From positions 1,922,001 to 1,986,000 of the forward strand of contig NZ_CP135971.1 in the NCBI RefSeq assembly GCF_032463525.1: DNA of 64,000 nt. The letters run 5' to 3'. The position numbers and the translations under genes are program-made. The number at the start of each line of letters is the position of its first letter. Position 1 is the stretch's first letter. Origin of the DNA: Pseudomonas sp. DTU_2021_1001937_2_SI_NGA_ILE_001 (GTDB lineage: Bacteria > Pseudomonadota > Gammaproteobacteria > Pseudomonadales > Pseudomonadaceae). Below the pieces are notes generated by a model. The model worked only from the letters and a program-made list of their open reading frames with translations. It did no database searches and was not told the DNA's origin. This document shows positions 35,664 through 43,697 of this stretch, one piece after another.

Positions 35664-37085
35664 TCAGGCGTAATAATCGATTTCGCTGCTACCGATGACC
35701 CGCTGCGCCGGCTGACTGGCCGCTACGGCTGATTCCGGCGCTACGTCCTCCACCGTCTCCGCACCACCGACACCACCACGCCCGCCGCCTCGCTGAGCAC
35801 GACTGGCCTGCTCCTGGGCCTGTTGCTGCGCCTGCTGCTGAGACTGGTCGGAGACGTTGACGTCCACCTGACCGAGGCCCTGCTGGCTGAACGATTCACG
35901 CAGGCGCGACACCTGGCTTTCCAGCGCATCACGCACCCCCACATGGGCGCTCATGAAGGTGACCTGGGTCTGCTGGTCCGGCGCCATATTGACGCGGATG
36001 TCCAGACGCCCCAGCTCGGCCGGCTCAAGCTTGATCTCCGCCGACTTGAGGTTCTGACTGGACAGATACATGACTCGGTCGACGATACCTTCGCTCCAGC
36101 CGCTGCGGTGCATGGCCAAGGGCTGGGCCAAGGGCGAGGCAGCGGCCGGGTTGGCGACCTTCGCCGGCTGGGCTGCCTGACTTAGCGCTGCCAGGCGCTC
36201 GGCGAAGTTGTCGACACGGGTGTCGCTGGCGGCATTTTTGGTGTCTTTCAGACCATCGGCGATCAGACCACCAAAGGCTTTTTCGCCACTTTCAGTACTG
36301 CCCTGGTCAGAGGCCCCCTTGTCAGCCAGGCTCGCCAGATTATTGACAACGTTCTGCGCCTGACTGGCATCACCGTCCGCATTCTGCGGCTGGGCGTTGC
36401 GCTCCTGGCCGGCAGTGGCCTCCTGCGTGGTAGCGCGATGCTTGCCGGTGGCGTTTTCCAGGGCGAACTGCAAGGCATGCAGGCCATCGAGCGGGTCGGC
36501 CTGCGGGTCGAAACCGTCTTCGCTCTGGGGCGCTGCCACCACCAGCGCGGCGGCGGCCTGTGCGGGATCCGCAGCGTTGGCCGAGACGTCCGGCAGCGCC
36601 GGAACAGGGGTCGCTACCGGCAGCGAGGCTACCGCCTGCTGCTGCGCAGGATCGAGGGCTGGATCACCGGCCACCGGCAACTGCAACACCAGGGACGGAT
36701 CCACAGAAGGATCGGTGGCCTGCGTGACCTGCTGATCGCTGTCTTGGTCATCCGCCTTGTCAGACTTGGCCGTTGTCTGGACTGGCAACGAATTGCCGCT
36801 ATCGGCAACCTTGTTCTGGTCACCCGCCTGTGAATTGTCCTGAGTCGGCTTGTCCTTGCCGGCAACCGGCTTGTCCTTGGCGACGGCTGGCTTGTCCGAA
36901 CCTGCGCGCGCAGGCACGTCACGACTGGCAGCCGGAGCGTCCTGAGATTGCCGGGAATAGACGCTGGAAAAGCTCGACGCCTCGCCTCCGGGGGTCTCGG
37001 CAGGCTTGAAAGCATTGGCCGCAGACGACGTTCTGGACGTCGCCGAAGCATTGGCCTGCAATAGGATTTCTGGAGCGAGGGGCAT
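35664..37085 (-). CDS. fliK: Flagellar hook-length control protein FliK
   Basis: A 473-residue protein: long, low-complexity Ala/Pro/Gln/Asp/Lys-rich N-terminal two thirds with short KDKP-type repeats, as expected for the secreted molecular ruler, and a conserved C-terminal domain (from about residue 330: SAEIKLEPAELGRLDIRVNM, VTFMSAHVGVRDALESQVSRLRE) that binds FlhB. It ends in a Gln-rich tail. The ATG at 37085 (MPLAPEILLQ) was chosen over an in-frame TTG at 37106. A sigma-54-type promoter lies 39 bases upstream. Confidence 0.93.
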   Translation of the reverse strand: MPLAPEILLQANASATSRTSSAANAFKPAETPGGEASSFSSVYSRQSQDAPAASRDVPARAGSDKPAVAKDKPVAGKDKPTQDNSQAGDQNKVADSGNSLPVQTTAKSDKADDQDSDQQVTQATDPSVDPSLVLQLPVAGDPALDPAQQQAVASLPVATPVPALPDVSANAADPAQAAAALVVAAPQSEDGFDPQADPLDGLHALQFALENATGKHRATTQEATAGQERNAQPQNADGDASQAQNVVNNLASLADKGASDQGSTESGEKAFGGLIADGLKDTKNAASDTRVDNFAERLAALSQAAQPAKVANPAAASPLAQPLAMHRSGWSEGIVDRVMYLSSQNLKSAEIKLEPAELGRLDIRVNMAPDQQTQVTFMSAHVGVRDALESQVSRLRESFSQQGLGQVDVNVSDQSQQQAQQQAQEQASRAQRGGGRGGVGGAETVEDVAPESAVAASQPAQRVIGSSEIDYYA

Positions 37086-37123
37086 CTTGATCTCCGCACT
37101 AGGCAAAACGATGAGTTCAGCAA

Positions 37124-37139
37124 AGCAAGATGCAGGCCA
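37124..37139 (-). promoter_or_regulatory. Candidate sigma-54 promoter of fliK
   Basis: TGGCCT-N5-TTGCT on the minus strand, 39 bases before the fliK ATG and just after the hptB stop. GG/GC spacing is correct. fliK is a FleR-dependent, class III gene in P. aeruginosa. Confidence 0.7.
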
Positions 37140-37161
37140 GGTTTCTCCGAAGAGCTATTTT

Positions 37162-37542
37162 TCAGGTCTGCGCCATCAGCGTCTGCCGCTCGGCCTCGAA
37201 GAGCTGGCGGATGCTCTGGTACTCCTCGTCGATCAGCGCGATCAACTGCTCGAGCCCCTCAGGCTGCTCGCGGCGAGCCTGCTCTTCGAGGCGCAGACAG
37301 AGTTCTGACAGCAGTACAGCGCCCATGTTGCTGCTGCTGCCCTTGAAGCTGTGCGCGGCCAGCCCCAACTCGCCCATGTTCAACGAGGGTCGATCGAACG
37401 TCATGGTCCGCGAAGCCTGGCGAAACAACGCCATGCGCAGGTCGGAATCCTTGAGAAAGACATCGATCAGCGTCAGGTATTCGTCTTCCATGACCTCATG
37501 CAAGGTGTTCAATACATTGTGATCCACATGTCCGGCTGCCAC
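37162..37542 (-). CDS. hptB: Histidine phosphotransfer protein HptB
   Basis: A 126-residue single Hpt domain with the phospho-accepting His64 in LAAHSFKGSSSNMGA. In P. aeruginosa HptB receives phosphate from several hybrid kinases and passes it to HsbR, thereby affecting motility, biofilm and the Gac/Rsm system. Start is GTG at 37542, supported by AAGGAG about 7 bases upstream. The gap to hsbR is 15 bases. The gene order hsbA-hsbR-hptB is conserved, though here it lies inside the flagellar cluster. Confidence 0.9.
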   Translation of the reverse strand: MAAGHVDHNVLNTLHEVMEDEYLTLIDVFLKDSDLRMALFRQASRTMTFDRPSLNMGELGLAAHSFKGSSSNMGAVLLSELCLRLEEQARREQPEGLEQLIALIDEEYQSIRQLFEAERQTLMAQT

Positions 37543-37557
37543 TTGCTCACTCCTTGA

Positions 37558-39282
37558 TCAAGAAACCGTTGGCGAGTATGCCACTTCCCCCCAGGAAAAC
37601 TCCACGTGAGCTGCACGCCCGTCGTCCGACCAGTGCGCCTCGCGACACAGGGAGCGAATCAGGCGCAGGCCGCGCCCACACAATTCGCTTTCGCCCGGCG
37701 TACGCTCAAGCACATCCTGCACATCGAAGCCCTGGCCGCTGTCACGCACACAGATGCCGAGGCTGCCACCCTGAGAGGATGAGCGCACCTGCAACTCCAG
37801 ACGCACGAACCCGAACTGCAACGCCGCCAGACGTCTGGCGCGCTCTTCGTAATAGAGTGCGAAACCGCTGGCATCACGCTTGAGCGTCGAGTCCAGCCCC
37901 AGCACGCCGTGATCCAGGGCATTGCTGTAAAGCTCGGTCAACACGCTGTAGAGCGCACCGCCCTGCTCCCGCAGCTCATGCATCTCCAACAGCAGTTGCA
38001 GGATGCCCGGCAGCGGGTTGAACGCCTTGAGGGTAGGCGGGCGAAACTCGAAGGACACCGACCAGTCCATCGGCTCGACCACCACGTTCTCGGTGTGCCA
38101 GGCAGCCCGCGTGTCGACCGGCATACGCTGGCCGGTGCTGACCTCCAGCATGCTGACGTCATCACGGGCACGCCCTCCGAAATCATTGAGCGCCTGGAGA
38201 ATCTCCTGGATGAGCATGGTCGGCTCGCGATTGGCCGCCAGCACCTCACACAGTCGCTGGGAACCGAAAATCCGCTCTTCAGCGTCGCGGGTGTCGATCA
38301 CGCCATCGGAGCACAGGAACACCCGATCACCCTGACCCAGGGGATAGACCTGCGTACTGGCATCGAAAGCCCTGGCCGACAACACCCCCAGCGGCAGGTG
38401 CCGTGACGGCAACGGTGTGATCGAGCCATGACGGGCGCTGAGCAGGTAACCATCCGGCAAGCCGCCATTCCACAGTTCGACCTGCTGCTGATTGAAGTCG
38501 AACGCCGCGAGAGTGGCACAACAGAACATGTCCACAGGCAGGATGCGCTTGAGCTTGGCGTTCATCTCGCGAAGCATCTCGGCCAACCCGTAGCCCTTGG
38601 CGGTCATGCCATAGAACACGTCGGCCAGCGGCATGGCACCCACCGCAGCCGGCAATCCGTGACCCGTGAAGTCGCCCAGCAATACATGCATGTGCCCGGC
38701 CGGCGTGTAGGCCGCCAGCATCAGGTCACCGTTGAACAATGCATAGGGAGATTGCAAATAGCGAATATTCGGCGCATCCAGACACCCGGAATGGGCCACC
38801 TGGTCGAACACCGCCTTGGCGACCCTCTGCTCGTTGAGCAGATGCTCACGGTGCGCGGCCAGTTGGTCCCGCTGGCGCAATACCGTGTCCTGCAACTGGC
38901 GCAGGCGATTCATGGCATTGATCTTTGCCGCCAGCACCTGCGGATTGAAAGGCTTGGCGAGAAAATCGTCACCCCCGGCGTCCAGGCAACGCGCCACGGC
39001 CTCACCGTCAGCCAGGGAAGTCAGGAAGATCACCGGCACCAGCGAGTCACCTGCCATCTGCTTGATGCGCCGCGCCGCCTCGAAGCCATCGATGACCGGC
39101 ATCATGGCGTCCATCAATACCAGATCCGGTCGCTCGCTGACATACAACGCCAATGCCTGCTCGCCGTTGCAGGTCACCAGGGGCTGGTGGCCCTGGCGAC
39201 TCACCAGAGTCGCCAGCAACAGCCGATCGCTGGGGCTGTCATCGGCAATCAGAATGCGCAGGCTCTGCGCCTCGGACTGCAA
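37558..39282 (-). CDS. hsbR: HsbR: response regulator with PP2C phosphatase and anti-sigma kinase domains
   Basis: A 574-residue, three-domain protein: receiver (about 8-125, acceptor Asp in LVLMDAMMP), a SpoIIE/RsbU-type PP2C serine phosphatase (about 185-380, with GDFTGHGLPAA and LCSDGVIDTRD holding metal-binding Asp residues) and a C-terminal HATPase_c kinase domain (about 430-570). This is the HsbR layout; it phosphorylates or dephosphorylates the STAS protein HsbA depending on HptB. The start is a TTG at 39282, 3 bases after the hsbA stop; no ATG gives a complete receiver domain, so the TTG is likely real. Confidence 0.9.
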   Translation of the reverse strand: MQSEAQSLRILIADDSPSDRLLLATLVSRQGHQPLVTCNGEQALALYVSERPDLVLMDAMMPVIDGFEAARRIKQMAGDSLVPVIFLTSLADGEAVARCLDAGGDDFLAKPFNPQVLAAKINAMNRLRQLQDTVLRQRDQLAAHREHLLNEQRVAKAVFDQVAHSGCLDAPNIRYLQSPYALFNGDLMLAAYTPAGHMHVLLGDFTGHGLPAAVGAMPLADVFYGMTAKGYGLAEMLREMNAKLKRILPVDMFCCATLAAFDFNQQQVELWNGGLPDGYLLSARHGSITPLPSRHLPLGVLSARAFDASTQVYPLGQGDRVFLCSDGVIDTRDAEERIFGSQRLCEVLAANREPTMLIQEILQALNDFGGRARDDVSMLEVSTGQRMPVDTRAAWHTENVVVEPMDWSVSFEFRPPTLKAFNPLPGILQLLLEMHELREQGGALYSVLTELYSNALDHGVLGLDSTLKRDASGFALYYEERARRLAALQFGFVRLELQVRSSSQGGSLGICVRDSGQGFDVQDVLERTPGESELCGRGLRLIRSLCREAHWSDDGRAAHVEFSWGEVAYSPTVS

Positions 39283-39285
39283 GAC

Positions 39286-39588
39286 TCAGCCCATCTGGAA
39301 CAGTTTGAAGAAGTTCGAGATCGTCAGGATCTTGACCACGTCCGGGGTGCAGTTGATCAGGCGGACCTGCGCCTTGTCGCCCCCGGCGTGGTCACGCAGC
39401 AACAGCAGCATGCCCAGCGCAGAGCTGTCCAGGTACTGGGTGCCGCGCAGGTCGACCGCATATTCCAGATCACCCGGATAGGCCTGGTAAGCCGCGCGAA
39501 AGTCCTGGTGGGATGAAAAGTCGAAGCGCCCTTCGACAAACAGCGTGACTTGCCGACCATCCGCAGAACGCTCGGAAGTAACCGCCAT
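39286..39588 (-). CDS. hsbA: HsbA: STAS-domain anti-anti-sigma factor
   Basis: A 100-residue STAS domain with the phosphorylated serine region YLDSSALGML (Ser55/Ser56). In P. aeruginosa unphosphorylated HsbA binds the anti-sigma factor FlgM and frees FliA; phosphorylated HsbA promotes c-di-GMP synthesis through HsbD. The ATG at 39588 has a near-perfect ribosome site (AGGAGGT, 3-5 bases away); an open upstream extension was rejected. First gene of the hsbA-hsbR-hptB unit. Confidence 0.93.
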   Translation of the reverse strand: MAVTSERSADGRQVTLFVEGRFDFSSHQDFRAAYQAYPGDLEYAVDLRGTQYLDSSALGMLLLLRDHAGGDKAQVRLINCTPDVVKILTISNFFKLFQMG

Positions 39589-39717
39589 ACGACCTCCTGT
39601 AACCTTGCCTTGATAAGACACAGCCTAGACGAAGTCTGCCGCATCGAAGATGAAAACCCGGGCCGGAACGGCTTATGAATGCCGGAACGGGTCACCAACA
39701 ACCCGAGCGGCCTTAGC

Positions 39718-39863
39718 GGCAATACTGCTCAGTTAGACGCTATTGGGCTTTTGTTGGAGCTTGCTCGCGAACAGGCCAGCAAATTCCATGAATCTGCTGT
39801 GAACGTGACGCAGCCATCGCGAGCAAGCTCGCTCCCACGGTCTGAACTGACCAGTATTGCCGC
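39718..39863. repeat. REPIN-like unit A in the fliJ-hsbA spacer
   Basis: Inverted REP sequences (ggagcttgctcgcgaac from 39756 and tcgcgagcaagctcgctccc to 39837) surround a spacer with AATCTGCTGTGAACGTG, itself similar to the spacer of unit B. The unit is bracketed by inverted outer repeats, GGCAATACTGCTCAGTTAG (39718-39736) and CTGACCAGTATTGCC (about 39847-39861). No gene is seen in the 439-base spacer 39589-40027. Confidence 0.8.
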
Positions 39864-39869
39864 TAAAGC

Positions 39870-40030
39870 CAATACTGATCAGTTAGGCCGGGTAGGAGCG
39901 GCTTCAGCCGCGAAGCGACCGCCAGTTCACAGCAGATGCAGTGATTTTCCTGGCGCTTTCGCGGCTAAAGCCGCTCCCACCGGGCCCCATAACGACTAAC
40001 TGAACAGTATTGCCGCTAAAGCCGTTCCTA
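39870..40030. repeat. REPIN-like unit B in the fliJ-hsbA spacer
   Basis: Inverted REPs GTAGGAGCGGCTTCAGCCGC (from 39892) and GCGGCTAAAGCCGCTCCCAC (to 39980) around a ~45-base spacer; the core is the reverse complement of the element at 15244-15335 with few differences. Outer inverted repeats AATACTGATCAGTTAG (39871-39886) and CTAACTGAACAGTATTGCC (about 39998-40016) bracket it. A further half REP (gctaaagccgttcctacagg) runs into the end of fliJ. Confidence 0.85.
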
Positions 40031-40474
40031 CAGGTCATGGCGCGGCAGGCGCTGGGACAATTCGTCCAGCAGTTTCTGCTCACGCTTGTCTTCCAGGGCA
40101 CGGGCTTCATCAATGTAGCGCTGCACCAGCTTGCGCAGACCTTCGACACGGGCGTAAGCCTGTTGCCAGACGCCCCTGGCCCGATCCAGGTTGGCCTGGT
40201 GCCAGGCCAGGCTCTTGCGCTGCTGGCCGATGGCGGTTTCCAGCTGGTTGAGAAAGCGCTGGTAGTTCATCAGCCACTGCCCCGAGACACCATGCCCGCC
40301 CTTGTCGATCCATTGCTGCTGGTAATTGAGACGGAACTGTTCCAGCTCTTCGAGCTTGTTGTGCGCCAGGTTGACCTGCCCCTGCGCATGCCCGAGGCGC
40401 TGCGCGGCGCTGCGTTCGGCAGATTCGGCCATTTCCACCACCGGCGCCAGACGCGCCGCACGACTCTGTGCCAT
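40028..40474 (-). CDS. fliJ: Flagellar export chaperone FliJ
   Basis: A 148-residue protein, almost entirely charged coiled coil (MAQSRAARLAPVVEMAESAERSAAQRLGHAQ), which is the FliJ pattern. FliJ sits in the FliI hexamer like the gamma stalk of F-ATPase and couples it to the FlhA gate. The stop codon lies inside a REP-like sequence. It begins 6 bases after the fliI stop and ends the fliEFGHIJ operon. Confidence 0.92.
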   Translation of the reverse strand: MAQSRAARLAPVVEMAESAERSAAQRLGHAQGQVNLAHNKLEELEQFRLNYQQQWIDKGGHGVSGQWLMNYQRFLNQLETAIGQQRKSLAWHQANLDRARGVWQQAYARVEGLRKLVQRYIDEARALEDKREQKLLDELSQRLPRHDL

Positions 40475-40480
40475 ACCTCA

Positions 40481-41839
40481 TCAACCGCCGGGAGCGGGCC
40501 CGAAGACGGCAGCCAGCGCTTGCTCGCTGTCCTGCATGTTCACGCTTTCACGTAGCCCCTGGCGTTGGAAACGCACCAGTGCCGGCTGCAGCTGGATGGC
40601 CAGGTCGGTCTCGCGGTCGCCGCCGGCCACGTAGGCACCCACGCTGATCAGGTCACGGCTCTGCTGGTAGCGTGACCACAACTGCTTGAAGTATTGCGCA
40701 CGGGTCATGTGGTCCGCGCTGACCACCGCCGGCATCACCCGGCTGATGGACGCTTCGATGTCGATGGCCGGGTAATGCCCCTCCTCGGCCAGGCGCCGCG
40801 ACAGCACAATATGCCCGTCGAGCACGCCGCGCGCCGAGTCGGCAATCGGGTCCTGCTGGTCATCGCCTTCGGAAAGCACGGTATAGAACGCCGTGATGGA
40901 ACCGCCCCCCGCCTCGGCGTTACCGGCGCGTTCGACCAGCTTGGGCAGACGTGCGAACACCGACGGCGGATAGCCCTTGGTCGCTGGCGGCTCACCGATG
41001 GCCAAGGCGATTTCCCGCTGGGCCTGGGCGAAACGGGTCAGCGAATCCATCAACAACAGGACGTTCTTGCCACGATCACGGAAGTATTCGGCAATGCGCG
41101 TGCAGTACATCGCCGCACGCAGACGCATCAGTGGCGCATCGTCAGCCGGTGAGGCCACCACCACCGAACGCTTGAGGCCTTCCTCGCCAAGGATATGCTC
41201 GATGAACTCCTTGACCTCACGACCCCGCTCGCCAATCAAGCCGACGACGATGATGTCGGCCTCGGTGAAGCGGGTCATCATGCCCAGCAGCACACTCTTG
41301 CCCACCCCGGTACCGGCGAACAGGCCCAGACGCTGGCCGCGCCCCACCGTCAACAAACCGTTGATGCAGCGAATGCCGACATCCAGCGGCTGGCTGATCG
41401 GGTCGCGCTTGAGCGGGTTGATGGTCGGACCGTCCATGGGCACCCAGTCTTCGGCCTTGAGTGGTGGGCGGCCATCCAACGGGCGACCCGCACCATCCAG
41501 CACGCGCCCCAGCATGCTCATGCCCATGGGCAAGCGTCCGGTGTCGGCCAGCGGCACGACCCGCGCACCCGGCGCGATGCCGGCAACACTGCCGACCGGC
41601 ATGAGGAACACCTTGCCACCGGCGAAGCCCATGACCTCGGCATCGACCTGCACCGGATGATGACTGTCATCGTTGATGACCACGCAGCGACTGCCCATGG
41701 CGGCGCGCAATCCTTCCGCCTCCAGGGTCAGACCAACCATGCGCAGCAGGCGGCCCTCGACCACGGGCTGGGTGGGCAGGTCTATGGCGCTGGCATAGCC
41801 GCCCAGGCGCTTGGCGAAACTGAGCCGGTCAAGGCGCAT
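40481..41839 (-). CDS. fliI: Flagellum-specific ATPase FliI
   Basis: A 452-residue ATPase of the F1-beta type: N-terminal barrel, Walker A AGTGVGKS (175-182), the catalytic Glu in [10 protein letters not shown], Walker [11 protein letters not shown]. It powers or primes export of flagellar proteins with FliH and FliJ. The ATG at 41839 was chosen because [13 protein letters not shown] starts the family domain and overlaps fliH by 11 bases; the open extension upstream lies inside fliH. Confidence 0.96.
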   Translation of the reverse strand: MRLDRLSFAKRLGGYASAIDLPTQPVVEGRLLRMVGLTLEAEGLRAAMGSRCVVINDDSHHPVQVDAEVMGFAGGKVFLMPVGSVAGIAPGARVVPLADTGRLPMGMSMLGRVLDGAGRPLDGRPPLKAEDWVPMDGPTINPLKRDPISQPLDVGIRCINGLLTVGRGQRLGLFAGTGVGKSVLLGMMTRFTEADIIVVGLIGERGREVKEFIEHILGEEGLKRSVVVASPADDAPLMRLRAAMYCTRIAEYFRDRGKNVLLLMDSLTRFAQAQREIALAIGEPPATKGYPPSVFARLPKLVERAGNAEAGGGSITAFYTVLSEGDDQQDPIADSARGVLDGHIVLSRRLAEEGHYPAIDIEASISRVMPAVVSADHMTRAQYFKQLWSRYQQSRDLISVGAYVAGGDRETDLAIQLQPALVRFQRQGLRESVNMQDSEQALAAVFGPAPGG

Positions 41840-42677
41840 CGCTCGCCTCTGGATCTTGCACGGGCGCCTGCGCCTTGGTCGCTGACGCTTCGCCTTGGGT
41901 CCGAGGTGTCTCGACCTGCGGGATCTCGATATGCAGGTCGGCTGGCGCAGGGTGAGAAACCTGCTCGTGCATCTGGTCATACAGCCGCGCGATGGCTTGG
42001 GTGATGCGGGTCTCGACACTGGCGTCGATGCGACTGTGTTCGGTCTCGATCCGGCAGCCGCCAGGCATAAGGCTGTCGTCTTCGAGAATCTTCCAGCTTT
42101 CTTCGTGACGCTCGCGCAGCAGCTTGGCCTGGGCGAAGTCCTGCGGATTGACGAAGATGCGCAAATGATTGGCGCCCATGGGCAGCAGCTTCAGGGCATC
42201 GCGCAGCACATGGGCGATCTGCTGGGAGTCGGCCAGCAGCTCGCGCTGAATCACCTGGCGAGCGATGTGTTCGACCAGGTGCACCAGCGCTTTCTCGATC
42301 TGAGTGTCCTGCTCGGCGATCGGCTCGAACAATTGCTTCATCAGCAATTCGAGGCTGTCGAGCTTGGCCGCCAGCGCCACTTCGGCCTCCTGGCGCACCT
42401 TGATCTGAGTGCTGTGAAAACCTTCTTTCTCGCCGGTGGCAAAGCCTTCGTTCCAGGCCTCCTGACGAATGCTTTCCAGTTCTTCAAGGGTCAGCGGCTG
42501 GACCTCTTCCAGCGGCACTTCCTCGATCTCGGCCTGCTCGGGCTCCGGCTCCGGCTCGGGCTCAGGCTCGGGCAGCTCGGGATCGAAGCTGGGCAGCGAC
42601 CAGATATCGACCACCTGTGCCTTGACATCCTTGGCGCGGATCAGGCCACTGGGTTGTTCTTTGCCAGTGCTCGACAT
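41829..42677 (-). CDS. fliH: Flagellar export ATPase regulator FliH
   Basis: A 282-residue protein: N-terminal region with a striking [12 protein letters not shown] repeat (about residues 35-50), a Glu-rich coiled coil (about 60-130, with [30 protein letters not shown]) and a C-terminal domain that binds FliI ([35 protein letters not shown]). It anchors FliI to the C-ring through FliN. It starts 3 bases after the fliG stop and overlaps fliI by 11 bases. Confidence 0.94.
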   Translation of the reverse strand: MSSTGKEQPSGLIRAKDVKAQVVDIWSLPSFDPELPEPEPEPEPEPEQAEIEEVPLEEVQPLTLEELESIRQEAWNEGFATGEKEGFHSTQIKVRQEAEVALAAKLDSLELLMKQLFEPIAEQDTQIEKALVHLVEHIARQVIQRELLADSQQIAHVLRDALKLLPMGANHLRIFVNPQDFAQAKLLRERHEESWKILEDDSLMPGGCRIETEHSRIDASVETRITQAIARLYDQMHEQVSHPAPADLHIEIPQVETPRTQGEASATKAQAPVQDPEASDAP

Positions 42678-42680
42678 GGG

Positions 42681-43697
42681 TTAGATCATTTCCTCGCCGC
42701 CCTTGCCACCCAGCACGATCTCGCCGGCCTCGGCCATGCGCCGTGCAATGGTAAGGATTTCCTTCTGCGCCGCCTCGACATCGCTGACCCGCACCGGCCC
42801 CTTGGCCTCCAGGTCGTCGCGCAGCAGCTCGGCAGCCCGTTTGGACATGTTCTTGAAAATCTTTTCCTTGACCGCCTCGTCGGCACCCTTGAGCGCCAGC
42901 ACCAGCACGTCGGAAGACACTTCGCGCAGCAGCGCCTGGACACCCCGATCGTCGACGTCGGCCAGGTTGTTGAAGACGAACATGAGGTCTTCGATCTGCG
43001 TCGACAGATCTTCGTCGACCTCGCGGATCGAATCCATGAGCGCGCCTTCGATGGAGCTGTCGAGGAAGTTCATGATGTCCGCCGCCCGCTTGATGCCGCC
43101 CAGGGTGGTCCGCGAGGTGTTGGCGTTGCCGGAGAACTGCTTCTCGAGAATCTGGTTGAGTTCCTTGAGCGCCGCCGGCTGCACGGTGTTCAGCGAAGAC
43201 ACGCGCAGGATGATGTCCAGGCGCACCTTGTGATCGAAATGCCCCAGCACTTCACCAGCCTGGTCGGCGTCCAGATAGGCGACGACGATGGCCTGGATCT
43301 GCGGGTGCTCGTAGCGGATCACGTCGGCCACCGCACGCGGCTCCATCCACTTGAGGCTGTCCAGACCGCTGGTGTTGCCGCCCAGCAGGATCCGGTCGAT
43401 CAGGCCATTGGCCTTGTCTTCGCCCAGGGCCTGGGTGAGCATCTTGCGAATGTAGCCGTCGGAGCCGACGCCGAGGCTGGTCTGGTCGCCGACGGTGTCG
43501 ACGAACTCGCTCATCACCTCTTCGACCTGCTCGCGATGCACGTTGCGCATCTGCGCCATGGCCACACCGACCTTCTGCACCTCCTTCGGTCCCATGTGGC
43601 GCAGAACCTGCGCAGCGTCGGTCTCACCGAGTGACAGCAGCAGCACGGCGGCCTTCTCGACTTGGGTCAGCTTGATAGCCCCGGCTCGATCATTCAT
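42681..43697 (-). CDS. fliG: Flagellar motor switch protein FliG
   Basis: A 338-residue protein with the three FliG domains: N-terminal FliF-binding (KAAVLLLSLGETDAAQVLRHMGP), middle (EHPQ near 125) and the C-terminal torque helix with conserved charged residues (IREVDEDLSTQIEDLMFVFNNLADVDDRGVQ). It meets the stator loop and turns the rotor. It overlaps the fliF stop by 8 bases. Confidence 0.97.
   Translation of the reverse strand: MNDRAGAIKLTQVEKAAVLLLSLGETDAAQVLRHMGPKEVQKVGVAMAQMRNVHREQVEEVMSEFVDTVGDQTSLGVGSDGYIRKMLTQALGEDKANGLIDRILLGGNTSGLDSLKWMEPRAVADVIRYEHPQIQAIVVAYLDADQAGEVLGHFDHKVRLDIILRVSSLNTVQPAALKELNQILEKQFSGNANTSRTTLGGIKRAADIMNFLDSSIEGALMDSIREVDEDLSTQIEDLMFVFNNLADVDDRGVQALLREVSSDVLVLALKGADEAVKEKIFKNMSKRAAELLRDDLEAKGPVRVSDVEAAQKEILTIARRMAEAGEIVLGGKGGEEMI

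Noticed and set aside
39700..40030. Possible CRISPR-like or tandem-repeat array
   Set aside because: The repeats are palindromic REP pairs in inverted order with similar, not unique, spacers and no cas genes nearby; they fit REPINs.
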